This document shows, piece after piece, positions 45,269 to 56,701 of a stretch of DNA of 64,000 bases. Origin of the DNA: Isoetes taiwanensis (Eukaryota; Streptophyta; Lycopodiopsida; Isoetales; Isoetaceae). A program made the translations under genes and the position numbers. How positions within the stretch are numbered: the first letter of the stretch is position 1; each line of letters starts with the position of its first letter. Below the pieces are notes generated by a model. It was not told where the DNA came from. It worked only from the letters and a program-made list of their open reading frames with translations, and ran no database searches. The stretch lies in NCBI GenBank assembly GCA_021234155.1, contig JAJEKV010000004.1, positions 4,776,109-4,840,108 of the forward strand, given 5' to 3'.

Positions 45269-46546
45269 TTACATTACAGAATTCTTCTTTTTCGGGCCAC
45301 AGCCATCAGGCCAACTGCGCTTGGCCACCGGTCTTCTTAAGCGTGGATAAATCTGCATAAGATCTGCATAGCGTAAACCTTTAGTATCTTGAGAATTTGA
45401 CTCTTTTTCAGCACCATTCTCTCCTAGGTGCTTGCCCTGTGCATACGCTCTTGTCCCATCTGCAATAGTCTCAACCTTCCATTCTTGTTGCTGTATTGCA
45501 TGCTGAACATAGATTGGATCTGGCCTCCATTTGATGTCAGGGACCGCATCACTTGCACTTAACCCATTTGACGAATATGAGCTTTTTAAGTTGCTGACAC
45601 TCTTCAATTTATCTAAGACTGTCACGTGCATTGGGGACTGGAATGGATGGTTGTCAGATCCAGTAATAAATCTGATTGGAAGCCCTTTAATATCTGCACC
45701 GCCAAGGCTTCCTTGTTGAGTGGATTCGTCAAGCATCCGTGCATAAAATGTGGACCCCATATCAGTAATCAGGGCTCCTTCTAATAACAGCACTGGATTT
45801 CCTTCCACAACTCCATCAGCCAAATGTCGGATTGACAGAGGTTCTCTTGCCTCTTTCTCCATTCCTTGCCATTCTGCAACCCATTTTCCTGCTACGACAT
45901 CATCTGGATGTGGAGATTCTTCAATCAAGTTGGCTTCTAATGGAGTATTGACAGCATCCTATGCAGATTTTCTTCCAAATTGTATTGCTGCTGCACCTGT
46001 CACAATCTTCTCAAGCATTGGACATATTTTTGAACCCTTGCAATCATGATGGGCTTCCCTTTGGGCAACAAGAAAGTCCTTGTTTACTGCCTCCGTGAAT
46101 GTAATTTTCTGGCATTCAATCTGCATGCCATCAGTCAAGTCTAGCGCTTCTACGGTATCGTCCTTCAACCCAGCTTCTTCATCGGCCATAGATAACTGCC
46201 GTTGCCTGTGGTCTGCTCCTGCCTGAATATTTTCGACCCAATTAGCCATCTTTTTAATCTGGGCTCGAAATTCCTCACAAATTTTTACTTCTTCCTCTGA
46301 ATTTACATTCTGACCAAATCGCTGTACTAATGCTTGAATTTCGACCCAATTAATCATTGACACTGGAATATCAGATTTTTCTTCAACGATCTTCTTTGCG
46401 GCATCTTCCTCAGGCTCAGTTTCTTCAACGGCCATGCAATCCTGCCACTGACGTGCTTCAATTTGTCTTGAAGCGACTGCTTCTGTCTTGGAAATTTTAT
46501 CTGCCTTGGGCATATTTTCATCAATTTGTAATGATGAATCTTGCAT
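45269..46546 (-). CDS. Unidentified ORF of the non-autonomous LTR element, interrupted by one TAG
   Basis: From ATG 46546 the frame runs to 45269 with a single internal TAG at 45959-45961; the same frame continues on both sides (424 sense codons). The first half is Glu/Ala/Lys-rich and helical (TEPEEDAAKKIVEEKSD, FGQNVNSEEEVKICEEF). The second half has ordinary folded-protein composition (VLLLEGALITDMGSTFYARM, GLPIRFITGSDNHPFQSP) and a basic C-terminus (RLRRPVAKRSWPDGCGPKKK). No gag, zinc knuckle, protease or polymerase motif is visible. It may be a divergent gag, a captured host coding segment, or both. If the stop is read through, one 425-residue product results. Confidence 0.55.
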
Positions 46547-46569
46547 TGCGACCCCATTCTTTTGATTCT

Positions 46570-46640
46570 TCTACTCTGGGTCTTCTATCTGGACCCCATC
46601 AACCTGCTGCTCTGAGTCTTCTATCTGGACCCCATCAGCC
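46570..46640. repeat. Short duplication in the LTR-element leader
   Basis: CTTCTATCTGGACCCCATCA occurs twice about 36 bp apart, in the untranslated leader of the element. Confidence 0.8.
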
Positions 46641-46725
46641 GTATCTTTCTTCCTTTTCTTCATCAGCATAAGGCTTATAAGAAATTCGAATTCTTCTCTT
46701 TGCAGGTCCCTGGATCAGGGCTCCT

Positions 46726-46737
46726 GCTCTGATACCA
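46726..46737 (-). promoter_or_regulatory. Primer-binding site, initiator Met tRNA
   Basis: The minus strand reads TGGTATCAGAGC directly after the LTR end. Confidence 0.95.
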
Positions 46738-46924
46738 TGATAAAATCTGGAGGAAGAACAAAATAGATTGAACAGACTGGTTGGAACAGCCCCAACCGTG
46801 GCTTACAAATAGGTGCAGTTGTGGCTCTTCAGATGAGTCGTGCCTCTTGGCTTGGATCGCCAACTTGGCAGTCTAGTCAGCTTGCCACAAGCACTTCTAA
46901 ATCTATTAGATCATATCTTCAACA
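46738..46924 (-). repeat. 5' LTR of the non-autonomous element
   Basis: 187 bp, upstream in the minus-strand orientation; differs from the other LTR only at AA versus TG in the CTTCTxxATC stretch. Confidence 0.95.
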
Positions 46925-47200
46925 TATACGACATGAAGGCATAATTCCAACTTGTGATATGGCATAAGGAATAAAAATGCTTTATACCATTTTCTTTATA
47001 TATGTTACTTTATATATTATGTAACTATGATCATGATGCTATCACACTACCATTTATTAGGTCATTATGCTAGACAGATAATGAATGAGCAACTCGTTCT
47101 TCATTTAGATGTCGAGGAGGGTTTTGCATTTGTTTGGCAAAAGCTTTCCACTTGTGCAATGACTAAGGATTTAGTTTAAGCCTTCACAACTTTGGTTTAG

Positions 47201-47429
47201 ATCTATATGCTCCCCTTTAAACTTCTAGTTCTTCAGTTGCATAGCAAGCCATCACTTGTGTTTTGCAATGTACAAATTTAATTAAGCTACAAGTTTCACC
47301 TTTGAAACCATTAGATCTATATGCTCCCCTTTAAATTTCTAGTTCTTGAGTTGCATAGCAAACCATCACTTGTGTTGTGCAACGTACAAATTTTAATTAA
47401 GCTACAAGTTTCAACTTTGAAACCATTTA
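47201..47429. repeat. 114-bp tandem duplication
   Basis: Copies starting ATCTATATGCTCCCCTTTAA at 47201 and 47315 differ at about eight sites. Confidence 0.9.
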
Positions 47430-47562
47430 ATAATGCATGAATGTAGATCCTTAAATGATGGTAAGATGCAACTTCTGAGGCAACTTACTAAGAGACATCG
47501 CTTTTGTTCGCATGTGTGATCATTGGATCACAAAATAAGCTCTGGAATATACCAAATCAAGG

Positions 47563-47880
47563 ATGGAGGAATTTACACCTCACACCTCTCTATAGCACAA
47601 CACTACCCATACGGCATCAAAGTATGGGGATATCTCCCAACAAGTAAATGTTGCAACCATTGTTGCCAAAGCAAAGCTGCAGAGCTTTGGTTTCGTTGGC
47701 ATAGAATGTGTAGCACGTGGTGCATCGGACAAATTTAAAGAAATGGAAAGAGAAAGAACCCAGACCGTTCCACAATATATTCCTGCAATTCCTACAACTC
47801 TAACACAGAGCGGCATACAAAACAAATGCAGCACAATAGATTACAGGGAATATGTCCACGATTGTTGAAGGATGATTTAG
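47563..47880 (+). other. Unrecognised protein-like reading frame with one stop
   Basis: From ATG 47563 one frame reads through a TAG to YGDISQQVNVATIVAKAKLQ, GFVGIECVARGASDKFKEME and IPAIPTTLTQSGIQ, about 100 residues. The composition looks like a real protein, but I recognise no family and see no flanking exon. Possibly a gene fragment. Confidence 0.25.
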
Positions 47881-48158
47881 GTATTACAATGCACATAAAA
47901 CACATGGAAGGATGCATGTTTGTCGCCTCTCTAGGAAGCGACATTGTGCAAGCTGGTGGACGCTATGCACTCCCAAAATCCAATCCTGCCTTTCGACATC
48001 GTGAACCTTACTCCCCCTTTTCGTCCTCATCCTGGGGTGGTTCATATGCATCAATCAATCTTTACTTTACTTTTATTGATCACGCCATTTGAGACCCAAC
48101 AAGGCCTATATGGCAAAACAGATACAAAAGTTTAACATTGACGCTTCAATCGTCAAAA

Positions 48159-50585
48159 TTAAAAACACCCTGCTTTTGTAAATTCTCCATGTGTTCGTAG
48201 AGCTTGATTACTTCTGTCATAAGATGGACATTCTAAAAATGTATGAAACTCAGTTTCGACCCTCGACTGCGCCAAGCAACAAGGACATAATCGATCAGAT
48301 TGCGGAATATTTTGCCATCTACCGACTTCAATAGCAAGATGATGTGAGGACAATCTTAGCTGTGAAATCAACTGTCTTGACTTCCTATTCAGATCAGATC
48401 CCAAGTACGACTGCGCACAATATTCTCCGAATATGTTCACTTCATTGACATAAAATTGTGCTTTTACTTCCTTTTTTATATCATCAGTCTGCCAAAATTT
48501 TTGCACCATTTTCATTTGAACAAATGCCTGAATATCCCCTAGCTTTTTTGGCCAAGTAAATGCCTCAATATCCCATTGTTTAGCCCATTTCAAGACCTGT
48601 GAATGCCAGCCATTTCCTTTCATCTGTGACATTTTTAACGCACGGTGTGGTAGGCGGTCTTGGTCCAGAGTAGTTACCCTGGTGAAGTAATGCAATGATT
48701 GACTAAGTGCTTCCAACTCCAAAGGGACAAAACCAGTTTCAGCCAAAAGCATTTTATAAGGTGTTTGCGCTTTAACGCCTAATTCTGTAAGAAGGAACTG
48801 TTTTTGTACCTTTTCAATGCGTGCCCAATCAGCTCTCGATAATCCAGGTGCCCATGCAGGACATCCATATAGTATGACAGGTTTGACCAAAACTCCGAAA
48901 AGCAACTTCCTCAAGCTCCAGTTCTCAAAGTTATTCTCCTTACATATTTTCACCATGCCATAAAATGCCCGAAGGCCACCAGTAGCTCATTTTTTTGCAG
49001 CCAGAGACCACCTATAATTGCTACTTACTTCAATTCCAAGGTATTTGTATGCTGGAACAATATCTAAGCACTCACCTCCAATTGAGAAGTCTGGCTTGCC
49101 AGTAGTCCCAAACACCATAATCTTGGATTTACCTCTGTTTACTAACATATCATGAGATTCACAGAACTTGTCAAGTACATCTAAATGTCTTTGAAGATCA
49201 AGTTCAGTCCTAGAGACTAGCACAATGTCATCCACAAAAACACGGTAATCTTCATGACAAGAGTTCTTTAAAAGATGCGTACTTCTTCTCGTGATTTCTT
49301 CAGGACTTATTTTTGCATGATGTCTTAAATGCCTAAGCTCTCGTTGTTATCTTTGTATCTGCATAATTCTGACATCGATGCTTTGGGTTTCTGCTCTATA
49401 TGTGTTTCATCGCTCATGTGATAAATTTAGGAAACAATCTAGAGAGAGACGGAGATAACTAATATAAGATGCAATATATTGAATAGAAGAAAACGTGACA
49501 AGCTTCTCACATAGCTTGATATATAGTTATAGATAATCCACAAATGTCTACTCCCGTGCCTCCATTCTCATGCATCCATTTCTCCACTTCATCAATAAAC
49601 AATCCAAATAGCAACGGTGAACATGGACAACCCTGTTTAACACCAACTGTACTTTGTACTTTGTGGCTCTGATCAAAGGGAAAGGAAAGCTCAACAAGAA
49701 CCCGCTGATAGAGACATGCCACTGCTTCCCGCAACTCCAATGGTACAGCTATAGCCTCTAACCTAGTTTGCAACTTGTCTCTATGTACTCTGTCAAACGC
49801 CTTTGACAGATCCATAAAGGCACAACACACCTTATTTCCTCTTCCCTTAGCGCTTTCTGTGATCACCCACAAGGTAACAAGATGATCAACCGTGGAGTGT
49901 CCTGACCGGAAACCAGCCTGATATATGGCCCTGATATCTCCATGATCTGCCCAGTTTGAAAGTTTCTCTGCAACCATAGTGGCAAACAATTTAGATAGAA
50001 TGTTTCCAACCAATACGGTGCGATAATTGGCAACCAGATTTTGATCCCCATTCTTATAAATGGGTACAACACGACTGACACACCATTTATCCGGAAATGA
50101 TCCACATTGCAACACAAGATTACATATTTCTGCCAGCTTCTCATGTAAAATTTTGCCACCCCATTTACACAGCTCTATTACAACCCCTAGATTGTCAGCC
50201 GCTTTTCCATTTTTCATGTCACTAAGAGCGCTTTGTACATCATCTTTAGTGAATAAATCACCCATATTTGTAGCTGGTTTTATCATGGATCTACATCCTT
50301 TTATCATGTACAAACCTTTCACTAATTCTAGAAGTTCATTTTCTAAAAAACTTCCAGCCATTGTCGGTCTTTTGGTGAGCCTCCAAAATGCTTTAGGTTC
50401 ATCCCTTACAAATTCTTCCATTTTCTTATGATGCAACTTTTGCCATTCTGATTTTTTATGCTTCAGCACTCTCCAATACGCTTTATGAGCTGCCACCTTT
50501 TATTCTGATTGCTGAAATGCTGCTCTTGCTTGGACACAATCATTGTCAAACCACTTCTTTGATACATAATTTCTTTGCTTCGTGT
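48159..50585 (-). mobile_element. LINE reverse transcriptase ORF (non-L1 clade), interrupted
   Basis: From about 50585 the minus strand gives the region between endonuclease and RT (KKWFDNDCVQARAAFQQSE, then TAA and KVAAHKAYWRVLKHKKSEWQ). RT motifs follow: VSRVVPIYKNGD (motif 1), YQAGFRSGHST (motif 2), CCAFMDLSKAFDRV (motif 3, catalytic Asp) and VGVKQGCPCSPLLFGLFIDE (motif 4). About 250 bp of foreign sequence (49257-49510) separates this from the catalytic loop FVDDIVLVSRTELDLQ (motif 5). The tail has ELGVKAQTPYKML and a Cys/His end region (CPCCLAQSRVETEFHTFLEC). The endonuclease is missing. Same family as 9852-11185 but better preserved. Confidence 0.9.
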
Positions 50586-50599
50586 AACCAATCAAAATG

Positions 50600-53500
50600 G
50601 CTTAAAATATTGTGAGTACTGAGAAGTGTTGTGATTGTGCTTGCAAGATATAAAACACGTACAGACATTTCTACAACATTAAACTAATTGAAGGGCACTT
50701 GTGGACGGGCTTGTACATGAATGTAGGGGACCTACAGACTGATTGTAAGAACATGGTAGGAGTCTACTTTAATTTAAATATAGATTGTGAAAACATGACT
50801 TCACGGTTTGATTTAGGCCACTTCACCCTCAAAAAACCAGAGGAAGGAAGGAAGGAAGGAAAAAGTTTTAACGTCCACGGAACCCAATCGGGTTATGGGA
50901 CCAGAACAAACAAAGAAGGCATAAGCCCTAACAGAACAGAGGGCCGAAGCCCAAAAAACAGAACATGGGGTCTAAGCCCCGTTACAGCAGACAAAAATGT
51001 GATCAATAAAACAGAACAAAAGGGGTGAGACCACCCAAAACCAAACCAAGCCGGAGGAGGGAAACACCGGGCTATACAAAAGCTGTCCATGGATCAGCGG
51101 GCCAATGATCTCGGATGATAGCGTGGCCTCCCCGTGCCACGCCCACCGGGTGCGGTCGAAGCCAGCGGACTCGGCATAATTCTTCCTTTCGCCTGCAGAG
51201 CATGACGGAGGATGTGTAATCTGGACAAACCATCCCGAAAATGGACTAGCAAGTGAGGGGGGCTACGGGTCGTCTTGCCCCAACTTCGGTGTGCGAGAAG
51301 AGAGGATGCGTCTCACACTGTATGTGCATTATCCGATAAGTGAAATGTCGGTCCACCTCAACTAAAGCGGGGAGTATCACTTTCGCCTCTTCCAAACCTA
51401 CAATCGTAAGTTGAGTGGGACGTATGCTCGTGGCTATACTAGGCTCGAGCGTGGGACCTCCGCCCGGTGGATAAACAATCCGTTGGTGGCAATGCGGGCC
51501 TAGGTGCTTGTATCATCTTCCCCGAGGCATGGCATGCACGGAATCGGGGGCTGATGTTCGGCGCACGACGGTGGAACATTAGTGCTGCGGGCAGATGTAA
51601 CGGTATCTCCGTAAGGCGTACCCGGCTCTCTAAGGGTAATTGAACAGATGTCTACGTAAGAGTGATAGTAGATGGGCCGGTCGCGAAGCTTGTCCAACAC
51701 TTCGAGGGCATATAGTGGATCCGGGAAGACTATTACGTTCAAAGGCTTTTGCGGTGAGGATCAAATGAGCCGATTGTGCCAAGATTGGACGCTGGGGCCC
51801 AAAGGAGGGGGCTGCCTGGAGATAAGGTTCTATCGTGGGGTCATAGGGCTTATCAGATGGCACGGGCACCCTGAGAAGGTTCTTTGCCTTGCGGGTCTCT
51901 CTGGCCATACGTTTGATCGTCATGTTGATGCTCTATGAATCAGGAGCTAGGTGAAGCCAAAAGAACTGGTTGAACTAGACCGAGATAGGAGCAGGCCAAG
52001 ACAAGGGAGCTAGAAATTGGTGACAGTAGCTGGTCTGAGACATATGAAATTGCAACGCGGGGCCGCGGCTTGGCGGCTAGCCTTGTGGACAAAGAGATTA
52101 GGGCCAGGCTGGGAAAGAAGCTGGGTCGTTGATGCATGGGCTAGAATTCCCAGACCGAATTAAATCTAGAGATGTACTGCCACAGAAAAGGAACCTACAT
52201 GAATCGATCTGATGCAAACCTTGCGGATCAGCCAAGGGCGAAAATCAGGCTGGCGGGTACTGCTGTGGTCGGACTAACTGGAAGCTGGGCCCCAAGCCTG
52301 CCGAAGACCTGCTGACCTGCGGATCTGGGCCTCAAGGTTGCCGAAAACCTGGGTGAAGACTGGATCTGGGCTGTAAACTAAAGGCTATGCTGCTCCTGCT
52401 GCTTCAAAGGCTGGCGCCGAAGCGCCTAGATGCTGAGACGGTGGCGCCTAGGGCACCTAGGGTGCGCCTAGGGTACTCGAAGGACAACCCTCCGTGCACA
52501 GCATCTTGTTTTTTTTGCGAGACCATATTGGTATTTTTACACATGAGGTATACAATATTCATCTTGATGGTAAATCTGTAGATTAGCTTTGTTTGTATGA
52601 ACGATAGGATTCAAAATCCCCAATCCATACAGATATAGCTTATTATGCTTGAGTGGCAAGCTGTGTTACTGTGTTCATGCAGGCAGCATACTGTGTTCAT
52701 AAAATTTTGTTGCTTTTTCTTATATTTTAGTTCTTCAAAGAAGAACAGAAGTATATACCTCTTAAAGCATAATTTGCAAGCCTCTTCATGATGTGCATCC
52801 ACCTAAAGAAAGCTTTGAAGTAAATTTTGCCAAGTTGTATAGTTGTGATTTCGTGTTGGGCAAGGGTTATTCCATAAGAGATCAAAATTGCAAGTTGTAA
52901 TAAGCTAACTTTAATGGATAAACTACTTATAGGATGTTCTGAAATGTCTGCTTGTAACGTTAATTCCAATTTTTATCATGAATACATATTATTATTATGT
53001 ATATATATGCATACATTTTATTATTATTTACAGATTTGTTTATCTATTTGTAGCATCCATGATATATTATTGCTTTCTTTTATTTGTTCATTTTATTACT
53101 TGCTACAAAGTTGCCTTCGACTCTAAACATATTTCAATGGTCTGAGAGGCCATGGTATATTTTTAAGGTATTTGAAGCTGCAAGGCAACCTACCAGAGAA
53201 GAAGGTGTGCTCGACTAGGGATATTTACACTTTCTTATGTCATGTTCATTGATGGATTAATATCATTTCATATTCCATGATCCATTTTCGATGTAGTTCC
53301 ATTGCAATATTTTCTAAGTATGGAGCTCATGCTATACAAAACCACTCCTAGGCCTCGAAGGGGCCAAAAAAAATTTGGACACATGCACACTTACATTATA
53401 TATAATTATGTATTATAACAATTAATACTGTACATTAAATTGTTATACATGGCATCCTACATATTAGAAAATTAAACCATTGCGAATCCCCAGACCTCCC

Positions 53501-53910
53501 GGTTGTTTTGGTGATATTCATATAGGGTGGCGTCCAACAGTAGGCGAGAAACCCTATGTACATACATGCGAATACGTCAACCCCTCCCACAACCTTTGCA
53601 ACAATTATGTATTTCTAACTAATAGTTACCTAAAACTTTTCAAAAAATGAGTCGCACCTAACAATGGCCAAGATTGCGACATCCATTGACCCGAGACTAC
53701 TGATGGACGCCATGTAGGAATACCTACTCAACTATTAGAAATCTTAAGTTATAAAATACCATTTTCACAACTTTTAAACTCTGTAATCATTGGCACGTGT
53801 TGGGTTAAAACCATAGGTATATCTGTAGTATATTTTGGCAACGTGCTAAAACCCAATTTCGGGATTAGATCGTGGTTCTCTAACACAACCATAGCCAATT
53901 TTTACGTTAT
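50600..53910. other. Long stretch without a recognisable gene
   Basis: 50829-51100 is purine-rich with AGGAAGGAAGGAAGG and repeated AGCCC/AACAGA phrases. 51100-52470 is GC-richer and may be an old LTR or leader sequence; its minus strand contains NVIVFPDPLYALEVLDKLRD and RPIYYHSYVDI, which faintly recalls LINE ORF1 proteins but is too short to call. 52500-53900 is AT-rich with no supported frame. Confidence 0.4.
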
Positions 53911-54036
53911 GTGGAATGGCAAAAGGGAGCCGATTCTTGCAGGGGCGGGGCAAAGAAGGCTCTTGCCCCCTGGGCTCCATTTGGCGCGCCTCCTTGCCCG
54001 CTTCGAGCAAGAATCGGCGAACTTTGCCATTCCCAC
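53911..54036. repeat. Inverted repeat with about 30-bp arms
   Basis: GTGGAATGGCAAAAGGGAGC plus CGATTCTTGC (53911-53940) pairs with the reverse of 54007-54036, with a few mismatches. The 66-bp spacer is GC-rich and contains GGGGCGGGGC and TTGCCCC, so it can fold further. Confidence 0.75.
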
Positions 54037-54352
54037 GACGCCAAGGAAAGGCTATGGCGCGGATGATCAGGAGCGCCGGTGATCCGGATGGTGGTGCCAG
54101 ATTTCTTCGGATCCGCGGTGGTGCCCGGGCGTCAAGGAAAGGCATGGCGGAGATATTTTAGTGCGCGGATATCTTCAAAAATCTTGAAATCCGGTGATCC
54201 GGTGCTATGGCTTTATGGCGAAAATCTTGAAAATCTTCAGAAAAGCTTCAAAAAATCTTGAAAAGAAAATACTTAGATAATGGGTCATGCAAATCTTGAG
54301 AAAAATCTTAACGCTATGGCTTGAAAATCTTCACAAAAGCTTCAAAACTAAT

Positions 54353-54622
54353 GGGCTACTTTCCATTCTTGAATAGAATGGTCATGCGAATTCATTGGCT
54401 AAAATACAAGATAACTCTCACTTTGGTCATGCAAAAACTTAAAAAGCTAAAAATATTTCGTGATAAATTTAAGTTGGTTAGGAAGGGAATCAAAACCTAG
54501 ATTTTAGCCGGAAGGGGTCATGCCCTCAATTGGAGCAGTGACTTTCCATTCTTGAATAGAATGGTTTCCACGTGGCAGCCATTCATTGGCTAAAAAACAA
54601 GAATACACACTCACTTTCCTTG
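54353..54622. repeat. Direct repeat pair upstream of the thioesterase gene
   Basis: ACTTTCCATTCTTGAATAGA followed by ATGG and, a little later, ATTCATTGGCTAAAA occurs at about 54358-54420 and again at 54541-54600. The second copy contains a G-box absent from the first. The stretch before it (54160-54350) is rich in AAATCTTGA/AAATCTTCA repeats. Confidence 0.8.
54569..54574 (+). promoter_or_regulatory. G-box CACGTG upstream of the thioesterase gene
   Basis: CCACGTGGC lies 233 bp before the ATG. bZIP and bHLH factors bind this core in light- and ABA-responsive plant promoters; the role here is inferred from position only. A TATA-like ATAAATAT lies near 54752. Confidence 0.4.
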
Positions 54623-54806
54623 ACGTTGGGCGAATGGCCCAGATGGCCATCGGGCCTGGAAAAGTAACGGCGTCGGGCTCTTTTCTAGGCCCGGAAGATG
54701 GCCACTGTCTTATACGCTACCTTGTGCATACGGATACCTTAGGCGATGGATAAATATCTGTTCAACGGCTAACCTTGTAAACAATAAGAAAGCGGGGCTT
54801 TTGGCT

Positions 54807-56030
54807 ATGGCGACGGTGTACCCGGTGCTTCCACCATTACACCAGGTCTGTAACCGATCTCCGTCTGTCTTTGTCCAATCAGGAGCATGGGGATGTTCTC
54901 TTGCTGGAATAACCAGCATTAAACGCCATGTTTTCCCTAGAAAGAGGTCGTTTGTTGGCTCCTGTCGCTGCAGCATGGATTTGTTCGGCTCGTTTAGGTA
55001 TTGCTGTCTACATGCTTTCACTATTTGTTTGCATTAGCTGATTGATAAGCTTGTATGTCTGCATTTGCTAGAGCCCCTGTTGACTTTTTCTACTCTCATC
55101 AGGGGTGTAGAAAGTAATGCTAAATAAAATACTTTCTTGCTTTACATATGAACTGAGCCATAAACTTTATGGCGCAGTCTAGAAGCCAGAAGACATGTTT
55201 AAGCATTTCTATGTTCGCATTTGTTGTTATCTTAATTTGGCATCATACATGACAGCATGGAAAAAGCATATGAAGTTGAATTAAAAGTTCGAGATTACGA
55301 GCTAGACCAATACGGCGTTGTCAATAACTCTGTTTATGCTGGCTATTGCCAACATGGTATAGTTTTCTTCTCATTCTTCTTATACGTCACGATCTCTTTT
55401 GCCTGATTAGTTAATCTTTTTCCAGCTAGGCATGAATTATGTGAACACATGCAAATCAGTCCTGATGAAGTAGCGAGAAGTGGGAATGCTCTTGCTCTTT
55501 CAGAATGTTCATTTAAGTATCTTTTTCCCTTGAGGGTGGGTACGTTTCTCAGTCTTTTTTGTAGCACAGCTGTAACATAGTATTAGAGTCTAACGTAGTA
55601 AAATGGTTGTTTTGAGGATTGTTTTAAGGATCATGTTCTTGATATGCTATTTCCTTCAAAGTAACTATTGCATCATTTAAAAGGAAAATGAGCTTATAAA
55701 GCTTGCATGGTTCTTGCCTGTGCAGCCAGAGCGGTGATAAATTTATAGTGACCGCTAGAGTAACTGGGTCATCTGCAGTAAGGCTGTATTTTGAACATCT
55801 TATTTACAGACTTCCAGAGAGACAGGTTTGTTTATATGAGGTTTGTTTATTTAGGTCTGTTCTTTAGTTTTCAGTTTGTTGTTTGTTCATTTTGGATTAT
55901 TTGTTATCACCAGCCTGTACTCGAAGCAAAAGCGACCGTCGTCTTCCTTGACAAAAGCTATAGGCCTACCAGGCTTCCTGCTGATGTCAAATCCAAGCTC
56001 ACACTATTTATGCGACAGTGGCATGAATAA
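54807..56030 (+). CDS. Plastid acyl-ACP thioesterase, single hotdog domain (ALT type), five exons
   Basis: ALT enzymes hydrolyse acyl-ACP intermediates in plastids and release short/medium-chain fatty or beta-keto fatty acids. Exons 54807-54997, 55256-55356, 55426-55535, 55730-55825 and 55914-56030 join in frame through GT-AG introns to 204 residues, the usual ALT size. ATG 54807 opens a Ser/Arg-rich, acid-poor leader of about 64 residues ([14 protein letters not shown]...[10 protein letters not shown]), a good plastid transit peptide. The hotdog fold starts at residue 66 with [20 protein letters not shown] and [12 protein letters not shown]. Asp81 in this 4HBT motif is the likely catalytic residue. 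Further family blocks are [14 protein letters not shown] and [19 protein letters not shown]. Nothing is missing. AATAAA follows 42 bp after the stop, and the coiled-coil gene converges from the right. Confidence 0.92.
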
Positions 56031-56071
56031 GAAGTGCTTATGCTTGCAACTCTGCAATGGGAGCTTTTAAC

Positions 56072-56077
56072 AATAAA
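56072..56077 (+). terminator. Polyadenylation signal AATAAA
   Basis: AATAAA 42 bp after the thioesterase stop codon; a plausible near-upstream element for 3' end formation. Confidence 0.45.
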
Positions 56078-56701
56078 AAGGGCAAAATTATCATTATAGA
56101 GCTTGAATGGGTGTGTTCGATTGTACTCTTTGGCACAGACGAAATTCAAATAAAAATGATCCAGGAATTATTTACACAATTCAGAATACCAGTGAGTACA
56201 TTGTTATTCTCGGAGTATTTTGTTTTTCAAGTACAATGCTATCATATATTGATCACCAAATTTTTCTTCTTACGTATATTCCAATGCTTATAGTTCTAAC
56301 TGTGCAATGTGGCTCGAATTATAATCATGGATTTTGGAAAATTGCAAACTGGCCTAATCATAACAAAATCTAGGCCTAACAAAATCACCACGCACTAGGG
56401 TCAATGTGAATTAATTTTGGCTACTATTGACGCAAAAGCCCCCCCCCTCCTGTTCAGCTGATTACTTAAAAAATTATGAGCGTGACGAAAAAAAGAACGC
56501 ATACATCCGAGTTAAATGAAAAATTCAATTTCACGCAACGGTAAAACAGGGCATGGCATATATGCACTCTCTTGTACAAATATGGCACATGAACATGAAA
56601 CTCCCTGACATTTCAAGGTTAGAAGGTTACCAGAACAGATTAGCTGTTAGATGGTATATCCTACAGGGGTTATTAACGGAAGCTTGCATGTCAAAAGTAT
56701 T
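56078..56701. other. Spacer between two convergent genes
   Basis: AT-rich with a C run near 56440. It should hold the 3' untranslated ends of the thioesterase (+) and coiled-coil (-) genes. No frame supported. Confidence 0.5.

Larger units (their letters stand above)
44573..46924 (-). mobile_element. Complete non-autonomous LTR retrotransposon, 2352 bp
   Basis: Two 187-bp LTRs (44573-44759 and 46738-46924) differ at two positions. Both begin TGTTGAAG and end TTTATCA on the minus strand. The target duplication TATAC lies at 44568-44572 and 46925-46929. The primer site (initiator Met) abuts the 5' LTR, and a purine tract AAGGGGGAG abuts the 3' LTR at 44760-44768. The internal part has one interrupted ORF and no RT, RNase H or integrase. 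Size and LTR length fit a TRIM/LARD-like copia-type element. The near identity of the LTRs indicates a recent insertion. Confidence 0.95.

Noticed and set aside
51500-51923. Possible LINE ORF1-like protein on the minus strand
   Set aside because: Only about 35 residues resemble anything and stops interrupt the surroundings.
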